DNA of 64,000 nucleotides from Thalassobaculum fulvum (GTDB lineage Bacteria > Pseudomonadota > Alphaproteobacteria > Thalassobaculales > Thalassobaculaceae), in the NCBI RefSeq assembly GCF_014652915.1, contig NZ_BMZS01000012.1, positions 190,515 through 254,514 on the forward strand. Reading direction: 5' to 3'. The notes under the pieces are model-generated. The model made no database searches. It worked only from the letters and a program-made list of their open reading frames with translations, and was not told where the DNA came from. The position numbers were made by a program, and so were the translations under genes. Below are positions 1-8,200 of this stretch, one piece after another. How positions within the stretch are numbered: the stretch's first letter is position 1; each line of letters opens with the position of its first letter.

Positions 1-1
1 C

Positions 2-106
2 GGGACCGGCAACGGCTCGGCCGAACCGGCGGCCGCCCCGGAGACCGACGAGGTTCGGTCGCAGGCCGAACGGGACCTCATCAACGCCCTCAGAAACGTG
101 CGGTGA
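2..106 (+). CDS. C-terminal end of an unidentified protein upstream of motE (partial)
   Basis: Only the last 34 codons are present. The gene enters from the left edge, is open in this frame, and ends with TGA one base before the motE start. The tail has an Ala/Pro/Glu-rich stretch followed by a charged helix ending in DLINALRNVR. This close coupling to motE means it belongs to the same motility operon. In related alphaproteobacteria a small membrane protein of unknown function (DUF6468 type) often lies between fliM and motE, so that is the best guess. The fragment is too short to prove it. Confidence 0.5.
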   Translation, partial: GTGNGSAEPAAAPETDEVRSQAERDLINALRNVR

Positions 107-107
107 C

Positions 108-980
108 ATGACCTACGATCGACGGGGACGCCCCGCTCCGAAACTGGACGAGACCGCCGAGGTGCCGCCGCGGGCGAGGGCCGCCGCGCCGGCGCGGACA
201 GCAGCCGCCGCCCCGGCCGCCGCAGCCGCGGCGACCCCGAACGCCGCCCGTCTGGCGCAGGGCCGGCGCGCCGCCGCCAAGCCGGACGGCCGCGGCGACG
301 GCGGCAAGGCCGCGCGGCGGCGCAGCGTCACGCCGCGCCTGCTGCCGCTCACGGCGCTGGTCGCGGCGCTGGTGCTGACGATCAAGGTCGGCGCGGTGTG
401 GGAGCGTCGCGCCGAGGTGCCCTCCCTGCTGTCCTTCGACATGGACGTTTCGGTCGGGGCACCGGCCGAGGCCGGTGGCGGGGCGGTTCCGGCGGACCGG
501 CAGATCGCCCAGGCGCAGAGCGGAACGACCGCCGAATCGGCCGACGGCAAGGTGGATCCCTTCGCCCTGGGCAAGTCGCAGATCGAGCTGCTGCAGAGCC
601 TGGCGGAACGCCGCAAGGAACTGGACGCGCGCGAGCGGGCGATCGAGCAGCGCGAGGGGCTGCTGGCCGCTGCCGAGCACCGGATCGAAAGCAAGATCGA
701 CGAGCTGAAGACGATCAAGGCGGAGATCGAGGGGCTCATCAAGAAGTACGACGAGCAGGAGGAGCAGCAGATCGCCGGGCTCGTGAAGATCTACGAAACC
801 ATGAAGCCGAAGGACGCCGCGCGGATCTTCAATGAGCTTGACATGGACGTGCTTCTTGAGGTTTTCGAGCGTATGAAAGCTTCGAAGACCGCGCCGGTGC
901 TCGCCGACATGGATCCGATCCGAGCCAAGGAGATCACCACGCGAATCGCCGAACGCAAGAAGATGCCGGACATCAATTGA
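108..980 (+). CDS. motE: MotE-like flagellar motor chaperone (MgtE N-domain-like)
   Basis: The 290-residue protein has three visible parts. Residues 1-80 are an Ala/Pro/Arg-rich cytoplasmic segment. One transmembrane helix follows (about 83-103, LLPLTALVAALVLTIKVGAV). A periplasmic Glu/Lys/Arg-rich coiled coil (about 155-225) then leads to a C-terminal MgtE-N-like domain beginning IYETMKPKDAARIFNELD. This is the layout of MotE, known in Sinorhizobium as a chaperone for the periplasmic motor protein MotC. The start ATG lies one base after the preceding stop, and cheY follows after 111 bases. Paralogous MgtE-N proteins exist in flagellar loci, so the exact partner is inferred. Confidence 0.75.
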   Translation: MTYDRRGRPAPKLDETAEVPPRARAAAPARTAAAAPAAAAAATPNAARLAQGRRAAAKPDGRGDGGKAARRRSVTPRLLPLTALVAALVLTIKVGAVWERRAEVPSLLSFDMDVSVGAPAEAGGGAVPADRQIAQAQSGTTAESADGKVDPFALGKSQIELLQSLAERRKELDARERAIEQREGLLAAAEHRIESKIDELKTIKAEIEGLIKKYDEQEEQQIAGLVKIYETMKPKDAARIFNELDMDVLLEVFERMKASKTAPVLADMDPIRAKEITTRIAERKKMPDIN

Positions 981-993
981 CGAAACTCCGGCG

Positions 994-1008
994 TTTACCG
1001 CGAATTAA
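994..1008. promoter_or_regulatory. candidate CtrA-binding site upstream of cheY
   Basis: TTTA at 994-997, seven bases, then TTAA at 1005-1008 gives 7 of 8 matches to the CtrA full site TTAA-N7-TTAA. It lies 84 bases before the cheY start in the only sizeable gap of this motility cluster. CtrA commonly controls flagellar and chemotaxis genes in alphaproteobacteria, and its kinase CckA is encoded in this window. The match is short and could be chance. Confidence 0.35.
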
Positions 1009-1091
1009 CCGGTGTAGCATAGCGTCGTGTCCGATACGGGCGGGTCAGCGATTCCCCCCGGGGCAAAGGGTTCGATTGGAGGAATGGGTCT

Positions 1092-1478
1092 ATGGCGGTC
1101 GACAAGAATATGGCGGTGCTCATCGTCGACGATTACAAGACGATGCTGCGGATTATTCGCAACCTGCTTCGCCAGATCGGCTTCAACAATGTCGACGAAG
1201 CGTCCGACGGCGCGACCGCGCTCCAGAAGCTGCGGCGCGACAATTTCGGTTTGGTGATTTCCGACTGGAACATGGAGCCGATGACCGGCCTGCAGCTCCT
1301 CAAGGAGGTGCGGGCGGACGAGAAGCTCCGGGGCACGCCGTTCATCATGGTGACGGCGGAGAGCAAGACGGAGAACGTCATCGCCGCCAAGAAGGCCGGC
1401 GTGAACAACTACATCGTGAAGCCGTTCAACGCGGCCACGCTGAAGAGCAAGATGACCGCCGTCCTGGGCGAGTTCTGA
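1092..1478 (+). CDS. cheY: CheY-type single-domain response regulator
   Basis: A 128-residue stand-alone receiver domain with no output domain. The acidic pair is D13-D14, the phospho-acceptor is D58 (in ISDWNMEPM), the switch Thr is T88 and the conserved Lys is K110 (VKPFN). The NMEPMTG loop is typical of true chemotaxis CheY proteins, which bind the FliM/FliN switch to control flagellar rotation. TGGAGGA lies 9 bases before the ATG. A CheZ-like phosphatase gene follows after 22 bases, so phosphorylation and dephosphorylation of this CheY are probably encoded together. The cognate CheA is not in the window. Confidence 0.88.
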   Translation: MAVDKNMAVLIVDDYKTMLRIIRNLLRQIGFNNVDEASDGATALQKLRRDNFGLVISDWNMEPMTGLQLLKEVRADEKLRGTPFIMVTAESKTENVIAAKKAGVNNYIVKPFNAATLKSKMTAVLGEF

Positions 1479-1500
1479 GCGTGGCGGCGCGAGGCGGGTC

Positions 1501-1932
1501 ATGACGGTCGACGCCGCCAGCCCGTCCGGCCGCGCTCGCGCCGAGATCGAGACCATCGACCTTGAGCTGGACCGGGCGTTCGACCGCATCCTCGATGCGG
1601 TCGAACGCGTCGCCACCGCCGCCGAATCGATGGCCCCCGAGGTGGCCGAGGGAATCCTGGTCGCGGTGACCGAGATCCTGGAGGCGGCGAGTGTCCGCGA
1701 CATCGCCGGCCAGCGCCTCACGGCGGTTCGCGACGCCGTCGACCACCTCTCCGAGACCATTCATCGCCCGACTGAAGGCGGGCTTGAAAGAAACCGTGAC
1801 AAATCCGCGAAAATAGAGGAAAAACAGGATCACGGGTCGTCCTCGGAAAGCGGGTTGCTCAACGGTCCCCAGCTGCCCGGAGCAGCAAAGACCCAGTCGG
1901 AGGTCGACGCGCTGTTCGACAAACTCGACTAG
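1501..1932 (+). CDS. cheZ: CheZ-like chemotaxis phosphatase
   Basis: A 143-residue, mostly helical protein. The central motif ILEAASVRDIAGQRL corresponds to the CheZ active-site helix (ILEACSxQDxTGQR), where Asp and Gln position water for CheY-P dephosphorylation; D66 and Q69 appear equivalent. The C-terminal tail, GPQLPGAAKTQSEVDALFD, resembles the CheY-tethering peptide of CheZ behind a flexible charged linker. It is shorter than E. coli CheZ (214 residues), as alphaproteobacterial versions usually are. It directly follows cheY, its expected substrate. Confidence 0.75.
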   Translation: MTVDAASPSGRARAEIETIDLELDRAFDRILDAVERVATAAESMAPEVAEGILVAVTEILEAASVRDIAGQRLTAVRDAVDHLSETIHRPTEGGLERNRDKSAKIEEKQDHGSSSESGLLNGPQLPGAAKTQSEVDALFDKLD

Positions 1933-1938
1933 GCGCGC

Positions 1939-2592
1939 ATGTCCCTGTCCCGGCCAACGCCTCGGGAGCCCGATAAGGGGGCCAGCCAGCCCCTGTTCCT
2001 CAGCCTGTTCCTGCTGCTGCTGGCGTTCTTCATCCTCCTGAACAGCCTGTCGACCATCGAGCCCGGACGCAGCAACCGGGTTCTCGAGAGCGTCCAGCGG
2101 GCGTTTCCCTCGCAGTTCCGCACCAGGCTCGGCGACGGCGTGCTGGAAGCGGACCCCGGTCAGGTGATCGGCGAGACCGTGCGCGCCGGCATCGGCACGA
2201 TCTTCCGCCAGGTCCTGCCGGTGGCCCGGGTCACCGTCGAGCCCGACGGCAACCCGATCTACGTCTCGGCGCCGGTGGCCCGGGTCTACTCGTCCGCGAC
2301 CGGCGGGATGACCCCGGTCGGCGAGCAGCTCGCGACCCGTCTGGCTCCGCTGTTGGCGACGCCGCCGGCCGGTTCGGTGCTCGAGCTCGACGTGCTGTTC
2401 ACGGTCGCCGACGACGCGCGCGGCACCGTCCGCGAGGCGCGCGGCCAGGCGGTCTCCGATCTGGTGGATCGGTTCGTGGCGGCCGGCATCGAGCCCGCCC
2501 TCGTATCCGCGGGGCTGGAGCCGGGCCAGTCGGATACCGTCCGGTTCGTATTCCGGACCCGGCCGGGGGGGCCCGCCGCCGGGGGAGGCTGA
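1939..2592 (+). CDS. MotB/OmpA-like membrane protein lacking the stator Asp
   Basis: 217 residues with one N-terminal transmembrane helix (about 18-36, FLSLFLLLLAFFILLNSLS) that closely resembles the MotB helix LLLAFFVLLYSMS. The position normally holding the proton-binding Asp is hydrophobic or Ser. The C-terminal half (about 115-210) looks like a degenerate OmpA/MotB peptidoglycan-binding domain. The gene is packed between cheZ (6 bases) and a second MotB-like gene (3 bases), so the two may form a heterodimer. Without the Asp it is unlikely to conduct protons. A structural role at the motor is an inference from context. Confidence 0.65.
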   Translation: MSLSRPTPREPDKGASQPLFLSLFLLLLAFFILLNSLSTIEPGRSNRVLESVQRAFPSQFRTRLGDGVLEADPGQVIGETVRAGIGTIFRQVLPVARVTVEPDGNPIYVSAPVARVYSSATGGMTPVGEQLATRLAPLLATPPAGSVLELDVLFTVADDARGTVREARGQAVSDLVDRFVAAGIEPALVSAGLEPGQSDTVRFVFRTRPGGPAAGGG

Positions 2593-2595
2593 CCG

Positions 2596-3354
2596 GTGCC
2601 CCTGACCGATATCCGCAGGACCGTGGCGGCACCCGAACGGATGCTCGGCCGGCGCGCCGGCCGCAAGTACGGCGGCGGGCCGAGCTGGCTGGTCACGCTG
2701 GTCGATCTGGTATCGCTGATGCTGGCGTTCTTCGTGATGCGGTTTGCCATGACCACGCTGGAGTCGCCCGGTTTCGACGCGACCGCCGCGTCGATCGCCC
2801 TGGCGCTCGGCAAGACCGTCTCGGTGGCCCAGCAGGAGGCGACCCCGCCGGAGCCGCTCGGGGTGGAGACCGAGCGCCGCGGCGCCGGCTTCCGGCTCAG
2901 CTACCTGGAGCCGCTGCTCGAGGCCAAGCTGGCGCGCGACCCGGTGCTGCGGGCGGCGCGGATCGAGCGTGCCGGCGACCGGCTGGTGATCGCGCTGCCC
3001 TCGGACCTCCTGTTCGTCTCCGGTCGGGCGGACCTGACCCCCGGTGCGCGGGCCGCGGTCGCCGAGCTGGCGACCGCCCTGGCCAACCTGCCCAACCGCA
3101 TCGAGGTGTTGGGGCACGCCGATCCGCGGCCGATGGCCGGGACCGGACAGTACGGCTCGAACCGGGCGTTGTCGCTGGCACGGGCCGACTCCGTCGCGGT
3201 CGGCCTGGTCGACTCCGGGTTGCCGCGCATGCCGATTGCCGCCGGCCTGGGCGACAGCCGGTTCTACGCCGTCGCGCCGACCGCACCCCTGGAGCAACGC
3301 TACACGCTGGCCAGGCGGGTCGACGTCGTGGTGCTGCCGGAGCGCGCGCCGTGA
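2596..3354 (+). CDS. MotB/OmpA-family motor-associated protein
   Basis: 252 residues starting at GTG, three bases after the previous stop. The single transmembrane helix (about 31-52, WLVTLVDLVSLMLAFFVMRF) carries Asp37 at the position of the MotB proton-binding Asp. The C-terminal OmpA-like domain (about 125-248) contains LFVSGRADLTPGARA, EVLGHADPRP and SNRALSLARA, the usual peptidoglycan-anchoring elements. It could be a stator MotB, but no motA lies nearby and the preceding paralogue lacks the Asp, so it may be an accessory motor protein. The 3' end overlaps the next gene (GTGA). Confidence 0.75.
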   Translation: MPLTDIRRTVAAPERMLGRRAGRKYGGGPSWLVTLVDLVSLMLAFFVMRFAMTTLESPGFDATAASIALALGKTVSVAQQEATPPEPLGVETERRGAGFRLSYLEPLLEAKLARDPVLRAARIERAGDRLVIALPSDLLFVSGRADLTPGARAAVAELATALANLPNRIEVLGHADPRPMAGTGQYGSNRALSLARADSVAVGLVDSGLPRMPIAAGLGDSRFYAVAPTAPLEQRYTLARRVDVVVLPERAP

Positions 3355-6300
3355 CGGTCCGGCGAGGTCCGGGACGATCCGCCGCCGCGGCGCTGCTGCT
3401 GGCGGGGCTGCTGCTGGCCGGCGGGCCGGCCGTCCGGCCTGCCGTCGCCGACCCGGTCGGGGTGATCGGCTCGGCCCAGAACGGCTTCGACCGGCTGATC
3501 TTTTCCTGGCCGTCCCCGGTGCAGTATTCGGCCGAGCGGTTCGGCGACGCCCTCGTCATCCGGTTCTCGCGACCGATCGAGGGCCCGGTCGCGGAAGCCG
3601 CATCCGGGCTCGGGACGTTCGTTCGGGCCGCCCGGATCGGCAGCGACGGCCGCAGCGTGGTGGTCGAGTTGACCGGCAACCACCGGATGCGCACCGACCG
3701 GGCCGGCAACCAGGTCGTGGTCGACCTGATGGCCCGGGGCACCGACCCGTCGCCGACACCGGTCGCCGAGCCGTCTCCCGCCCCGGCGCCGGCCGCCCCG
3801 GCGCAACCTGCCGGGGCGCCGTCCACGGCGCCCCCGGCCGCCGCGGCGGCCGACCGGGTGCCTACGCTGGGAATCCGGACCGGACGGCATCCGGACTACG
3901 ACCGTATCGTGTTCGACTGGCCGCGGCCGGTGGAGTTCCAGGCCGAGGCCGGCGACGGCGAGGCTCGGATCCGCTTCGACCGGCCGGCCCGGATCGACGA
4001 CGCAGAGGTTCGCCGAAGACTGCCGGCGGATCTTCGGGGCTTCGCATCGCAGACCGCCGCCGACTCCCTGGTCGTGACCGTGCCGCTGGCCGCCGGCCGG
4101 TCGGTCGATGCCTTCCGGTCCGGCCCCAAGGTCGTGGTCGACATCCGGCGCGACGGCAGGGGACGGGTGACCGCGGCCGCGCCGACGCCCGCCGAAGCGC
4201 CGCAGCCATCGCGGCCGGCCGCCGCCGGCGGCGTTCCGCCGGCCCGGGCCGAGACCGCCGGGACCGCCTCGCAGGCACCGCCCGCCGCTGCTCCGCCTGC
4301 TGCTGCCCCACCTGCCGCTGCCCCGCCTGCCACGGTACCGCCTGCCGCCGTTCCGCCCGCCGCCTCGCCGCCTGCGGTTCCGGCGACAGCTGTCGGGGGC
4401 GGCGACGTTCCGAGGACGGCGCCGACCCCACCCGTCGCGGCGGCTCCGGCACCGCTGCCACCGGGCGGGCCGGGCGCCGGGGAGGCGACCCATGGCCCGG
4501 CCGTCGAGCCGTCGCCGGCCGGGAGCGGCGCCGTCAGCGTCGGGCGACCCGCACCCACCACCATTTCCGGGCCGCCCCTGAAGGTCGTGCCCTCGGTCGC
4601 CAACGAAGCCCTGTCGCTGCGCTTCGAATGGGGCGAGGCGGTCGCGGCCGCGGTGTTCCCGCGGGCCGGGCACGTCTGGGCGGCGTTCGACCGCGAGGTG
4701 ACTTTCGACGTGTCGGCGGTCGGCGGCCCCGGCAATCAGATCGTCGGGCGCCCGGAGCAGGTTCCGGTGGACGGCGGGTCGGTCCTGCGCATCCCGGTGG
4801 TCGAGGGCGTGAACCCCCGGGTCTGGCGCGACGGCAGTGCCTGGGTGCTCGACCTGCAGCCGCAGGCGTCGCGGCCGGACGTGCCGCTGCGGATCGACGC
4901 GCAGATGGTCAGCCCGCAGGGCCCGCGGCTGTTCGTCCCGGTGGAAGGGGTCGGCCGGCCGGTCGTGGTCCGCGATCCGGAGGTCGGCGACAGCCTGTTC
5001 ATGGTTCCGATCATTCCGTTGTCGCGCGGCGTCGACGGCGAGCGGACCTATCCGGAACTGTCGATCCTGCCGTCGGTTCAGGGCGTCGTGGTCCGGCCCA
5101 GGCTCGACGGGGTCGAGGTTCGCGTGCTTCCCGACGGCGTCGCGGTGACGGTGGAGGGCGGGCTGTTGCTGTCGGGCCCGTCGCAGCGGGCCACCGAGGA
5201 CGCGTTTTCCGGACGGCGGTTCGACGGCCTGCCGGCCGGTCTCCCGCCCGGCCGGATCTTCGACATGAGCAACTGGCGGCTCGGCGACGAGAACGATTTC
5301 CTCAACCAGCGCCAGGCGATGCAGCTGCGGATTTCGGAGGCGACCAGCATCTCGCGCAGCGGGCCCCGGCTCGAACTGGCGCAGTTCTATTTCGCCCGCG
5401 GCCTGGCGGCCGAGGCGATCGGCCTGCTGCGTACGATCGAGCAGTCGGACGAGGACCTCGCCAAGCGTCCCGACGTCAAGGCCCTGCGGGGCGCCTCGGA
5501 CTTCATGCTCGGACGCTACGAGGAAGCCGAAGCGAGCCTGGCGGATCCCGCGCTCAACGGCTATTCGGAGGCCGAGCTCTGGCGCGGAGCGGCGTCGGCG
5601 GCGCAGGGCAAGTGGAACGAGGCGGTCGAGCATTTCGCCCGTGCCGGCGAGATTCCCGGCGGGTATCCGCGGAACTACACCACCGAACTCGCGCTGCTGG
5701 CCGCCGAGGCGGCGATCCGGGCCGGCGACTATCGGGGGGCCGGATCGTTCCTCGACGTGGTCGCGGAAGGGGCGCCGACGCCGGGCGAGAAGGCCCGGCT
5801 CGACTTCCTGCGGGCCCGCGTCCTGCAGGCGTCGGGGGATGTGGAGACCGCGGTCGAGATCTGGCGCCGGCTCGCCGACGGCGAGGACCGGTGGGCGCGG
5901 GTCCGTTCCGAGCGTGCCCTGATCGAGCTCGACCTGTCCGAGGGCAGGATCTCCAGCCAGGAGGCCGCCGACCGGCTCGACCAGCTGCGATACGCCTGGC
6001 GCGGCGACCGCCTGGAGTTCGAACTGCTGCGCGAGCTCGGCCGGCTGCGGCTGAACGAGAACGAGTACGAGGCCGGGCTGGATGCGCTGCGGCAGGCGGT
6101 GACGTTCTTCCCGAACAACCCGGAGACCCGGGAGGCGGCCCAGGAACTCACCAAGGCGTTCAGCGACATCTTCACGAACGGTGCGATCGAGGGCATGACG
6201 CCGCTGCAGGCCCTGGCGCTGTACGACGAGTTCCGGGAACTGACGCCGGTCGGGCAGGCCGGCGACAGGATCATCGAGGGACTGGCCGACCGGCTGGTGC

Positions 6301-6962
6301 GCGTCGACCTGCTCGACCGGGCGGCCCGGCTGCTCGACCGGCAGGTGAAGTTCCGGCTGCAGGGGGTCGAGAAGGCCCGGGTCGGGGCCCGGCTGGCGGT
6401 CATCCACCTGCTCGACCGGCAGCCGGACTCCGCGATCAAGGCGCTCGACGAGAGTGTCGCGCCGGGCCTCGGCAGCGACCTCGCGCAGGAGCGGCGGCGG
6501 TTGCGGGCCCGCGCGATCTTCGAGCTCGGCGATGCCCAGGGGGCGCTGAAGCTGCTGGAAGGCGACGACTCGCGCGAGGCCGACCTGCTGCTGTCGGACA
6601 TCTACTGGCGGACCCAGAACTGGGTGGAGGCGGCCAAGGTGTTCCGGCGGCTGGTCGGCAATGCCGGGCTCGACGGCTCGCGGATCAAGCCGGACGTCGC
6701 GCAGTTCATCCTCAACTGGGCGGTGTCGCTGTCGTTGAGCGACAACGCCGAGGGCCTGAACCGCCTGCGCCAGCTGTACGCCTCGCAGATGGACAACACT
6801 CCCTACCGCGAGGCGTTCCGGCTGATCACCAACAGCACCAGCAGCCAGCCGGGCGACTTCATGAAGCTCACCGAGCGGTTCGAGGAAATCGGCCGGTTCC
6901 AGGCGTTCCTGTCGAGCTACCGCGAAAAGCTGAAGGAAGGTTCGCTCAGCGCGACCAACTGA
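3351..6962 (+). CDS. giant periplasmic TPR-repeat protein of the motility cluster
   Basis: 1203 residues with a GTG start overlapping the upstream TGA. A signal peptide (about 1-34) precedes two similar beta-rich modules (about 38-125 and 168-270, each with ...RIVFDWPRPVEFQAE-type strands that recall AMIN domains). A Pro/Ala linker (about 275-395) contains seven PPAAA-like pentads. A third beta region follows (about 405-620). The C-terminal half (about 650-1200) is helical and TPR-like, with repeated A-x-G-x-Y/W patterns. It follows two MotB-like genes without a gap, so a periplasmic motor or cell-envelope scaffold role is plausible. The specific function is unknown to me. Confidence 0.7.
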   Translation: MTVRRGPGRSAAAALLLAGLLLAGGPAVRPAVADPVGVIGSAQNGFDRLIFSWPSPVQYSAERFGDALVIRFSRPIEGPVAEAASGLGTFVRAARIGSDGRSVVVELTGNHRMRTDRAGNQVVVDLMARGTDPSPTPVAEPSPAPAPAAPAQPAGAPSTAPPAAAAADRVPTLGIRTGRHPDYDRIVFDWPRPVEFQAEAGDGEARIRFDRPARIDDAEVRRRLPADLRGFASQTAADSLVVTVPLAAGRSVDAFRSGPKVVVDIRRDGRGRVTAAAPTPAEAPQPSRPAAAGGVPPARAETAGTASQAPPAAAPPAAAPPAAAPPATVPPAAVPPAASPPAVPATAVGGGDVPRTAPTPPVAAAPAPLPPGGPGAGEATHGPAVEPSPAGSGAVSVGRPAPTTISGPPLKVVPSVANEALSLRFEWGEAVAAAVFPRAGHVWAAFDREVTFDVSAVGGPGNQIVGRPEQVPVDGGSVLRIPVVEGVNPRVWRDGSAWVLDLQPQASRPDVPLRIDAQMVSPQGPRLFVPVEGVGRPVVVRDPEVGDSLFMVPIIPLSRGVDGERTYPELSILPSVQGVVVRPRLDGVEVRVLPDGVAVTVEGGLLLSGPSQRATEDAFSGRRFDGLPAGLPPGRIFDMSNWRLGDENDFLNQRQAMQLRISEATSISRSGPRLELAQFYFARGLAAEAIGLLRTIEQSDEDLAKRPDVKALRGASDFMLGRYEEAEASLADPALNGYSEAELWRGAASAAQGKWNEAVEHFARAGEIPGGYPRNYTTELALLAAEAAIRAGDYRGAGSFLDVVAEGAPTPGEKARLDFLRARVLQASGDVETAVEIWRRLADGEDRWARVRSERALIELDLSEGRISSQEAADRLDQLRYAWRGDRLEFELLRELGRLRLNENEYEAGLDALRQAVTFFPNNPETREAAQELTKAFSDIFTNGAIEGMTPLQALALYDEFRELTPVGQAGDRIIEGLADRLVRVDLLDRAARLLDRQVKFRLQGVEKARVGARLAVIHLLDRQPDSAIKALDESVAPGLGSDLAQERRRLRARAIFELGDAQGALKLLEGDDSREADLLLSDIYWRTQNWVEAAKVFRRLVGNAGLDGSRIKPDVAQFILNWAVSLSLSDNAEGLNRLRQLYASQMDNTPYREAFRLITNSTSSQPGDFMKLTERFEEIGRFQAFLSSYREKLKEGSLSATN
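4275..4379 (+). repeat. seven 15-bp tandem units encoding PPAAA-like pentapeptides
   Basis: Seven in-frame 15-bp units run without interruption. Each has the form GCn-CCn-CCn-GCn-GCn, with later units diverging to Thr, Val and Ser. The translation is a Pro/Ala linker between the second and third globular regions of the large TPR protein. Codon differences between units show that the array is not freshly expanded. Confidence 0.75.
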
Positions 6963-6975
6963 CCGGCGGCACGGG

Positions 6976-7719
6976 TCAGCGGGCCGGTGCGGCCGGCTTG
7001 CGCGCGAAGATCCGCGCCAGGGCTTCCTTGATCATCTCGACGGCGCGTTCCCGGCTGATCGCGATGTGACGGCCGATGACCGCCGTGCCGGCTTCGGCGT
7101 CGCGCCGGCGCAGTGCGTCGATGATCGCCAGGTGGTCGTCGTAGTACGGGACCCGGAAGTCCGGGCGGTCGAGATCGATCGTCCGGAAGAACCGGAGCCG
7201 GGCGCACACCAGGCGCAGTTGCCGGATCATCTCGCGGTTTCCGGCCATCGCCACGAAGCGTTCGTGGAACGCCTCGTCGACCCGGGTCGTCTCGCTCACC
7301 GACAGGTCGGCGTAGCCGGGGCTGACTGTCGACCACCAGTCCGCCAGGGCCGCGATGCCGGCGTCGTCGGCGCGCGCGCAGGCGAGCCGGAAACCGGCGG
7401 TCTCCAGCACCGAGCGGAGCTCGCAGAGGTCGACGATCTCGTCGACGTCGGGGCTGCGGGCCACGAACCCGTGCGGCGCGGCCTCGAACAGGCCTTCCGT
7501 GACCAGGCGGTTGAGCGCTTCCTTGACCGGGGTGCGGCTCAGCCCGAGCTGCTTCGACAGGGCCAGGACCCTGACGGTCTCGCCCGGCCGGAACGCGAAG
7601 TCGATCGCCCGGGCGCGGAGCGCCTGGTAGGCGTGCTCGACCAGGCTGCCGGATTCGGCGAACTCGCCGGAGGGGGGCGGGGCGGCCTCGGAGGGGATCG
7701 ACACAGAGGATGAAGTCAT
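6976..7719 (-). CDS. GntR-family (FCD-type) transcriptional regulator
   Basis: 247 residues from the ATG at 7719; a GTG at 7731 would add four residues but lies inside the palindromic operator candidate. The N-terminal winged helix-turn-helix (about 28-95) contains LSKQLGLSRTPVKEALNRL, the GntR recognition helix. The C-terminal FCD helical domain (about 100-235) has the metal-site pattern D/H (VDEAFHERFV, DDHLAIIDAL, GRHI). Such regulators answer to small organic acids. It is divergent from a Rid-family gene, which is the natural target, together with itself. Confidence 0.85.
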   Translation of the reverse strand: MTSSSVSIPSEAAPPPSGEFAESGSLVEHAYQALRARAIDFAFRPGETVRVLALSKQLGLSRTPVKEALNRLVTEGLFEAAPHGFVARSPDVDEIVDLCELRSVLETAGFRLACARADDAGIAALADWWSTVSPGYADLSVSETTRVDEAFHERFVAMAGNREMIRQLRLVCARLRFFRTIDLDRPDFRVPYYDDHLAIIDALRRRDAEAGTAVIGRHIAISRERAVEMIKEALARIFARKPAAPAR

Positions 7720-7720
7720 T

Positions 7721-7762
7721 AGTGAATTCACTCTTGACTCAGTGCTGAATGCAATTTCAATT
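7721..7762. promoter_or_regulatory. palindromic operator and divergent promoter between gntR and the Rid gene
   Basis: AGTGAATTCACT at 7721-7732 is a perfect 12-bp palindrome immediately before the gntR ATG. On the + strand a -35-like TTGACT (7734-7739) and a weak -10 TCAATT (7757-7762) with a 17-base spacer point toward the Rid gene. A dimeric GntR protein bound at the palindrome could repress both directions. The palindrome is directly visible; the promoter call is a consensus match only. Confidence 0.5.
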
Positions 7763-7800
7763 CTGGCTTATCCAGCGCCGTATCGCAACAGGAGCCAGCC

Positions 7801-8184
7801 ATGCCCCGCACGCGGATCTTCTCGGGATCGGTCTTCGAAGAGAACATCGGCTACGCCCGGGCGGTGGTCGACGGCGACTGGATCTTCGTCTCCGGGACCA
7901 CCGGCTTCGACTACCGGGCCGGCACCATCTCCGACGACGTGGTGGAGCAGACGCGGCAGTGCATCGCCAACATCCGCGCGGCCATGGAGCAGGCCGGGTT
8001 CTCGCTGGCCGACGTGGTCCGGGTCCGGTACCTGTTCCCCGACCCCGACGATTTCGAGCCCTGCTGGCCGGTGCTGCGCGAGTGCTTCGGGCCGGCGGCG
8101 CCAGCCGCCACCATGATGGCCGCGGGGCTGGCCGACCCGCGGATGAAGGTCGAGATCGAGGTGACTGGAAAGCGGCAGGGGTAG
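7801..8184 (+). CDS. Rid-family (YjgF/YER057c) protein, probably not a RidA deaminase
   Basis: 127 residues covering one full Rid domain: GYARAVVDGDWIFVSGTTG near the N-terminus, a central helix QTRQCIANIRAAMEQAG, and the C-terminal strand MKVEIEVTG. In true RidA (2-iminobutanoate deaminase) the segment PARS carries the catalytic Arg105. Here it reads PAAT (residues 101-104), so that Arg is missing and imine deamination is not expected. AGGAG precedes the ATG. The divergent GntR/FCD regulator suggests a role in catabolism of some amino or organic acid. The protein faces fliP tail to tail with a 16-base gap. Confidence 0.82.
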   Translation: MPRTRIFSGSVFEENIGYARAVVDGDWIFVSGTTGFDYRAGTISDDVVEQTRQCIANIRAAMEQAGFSLADVVRVRYLFPDPDDFEPCWPVLRECFGPAAPAATMMAAGLADPRMKVEIEVTGKRQG

Positions 8185-8200
8185 GCTTGGCGGCGCCCCG

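Noticed and set aside
3300-6407. An open frame of about 1035 codons on the - strand opposite the TPR protein gene
   Set aside because: Same shadow composition, no signal, start or family features; the + strand protein has coherent domains.
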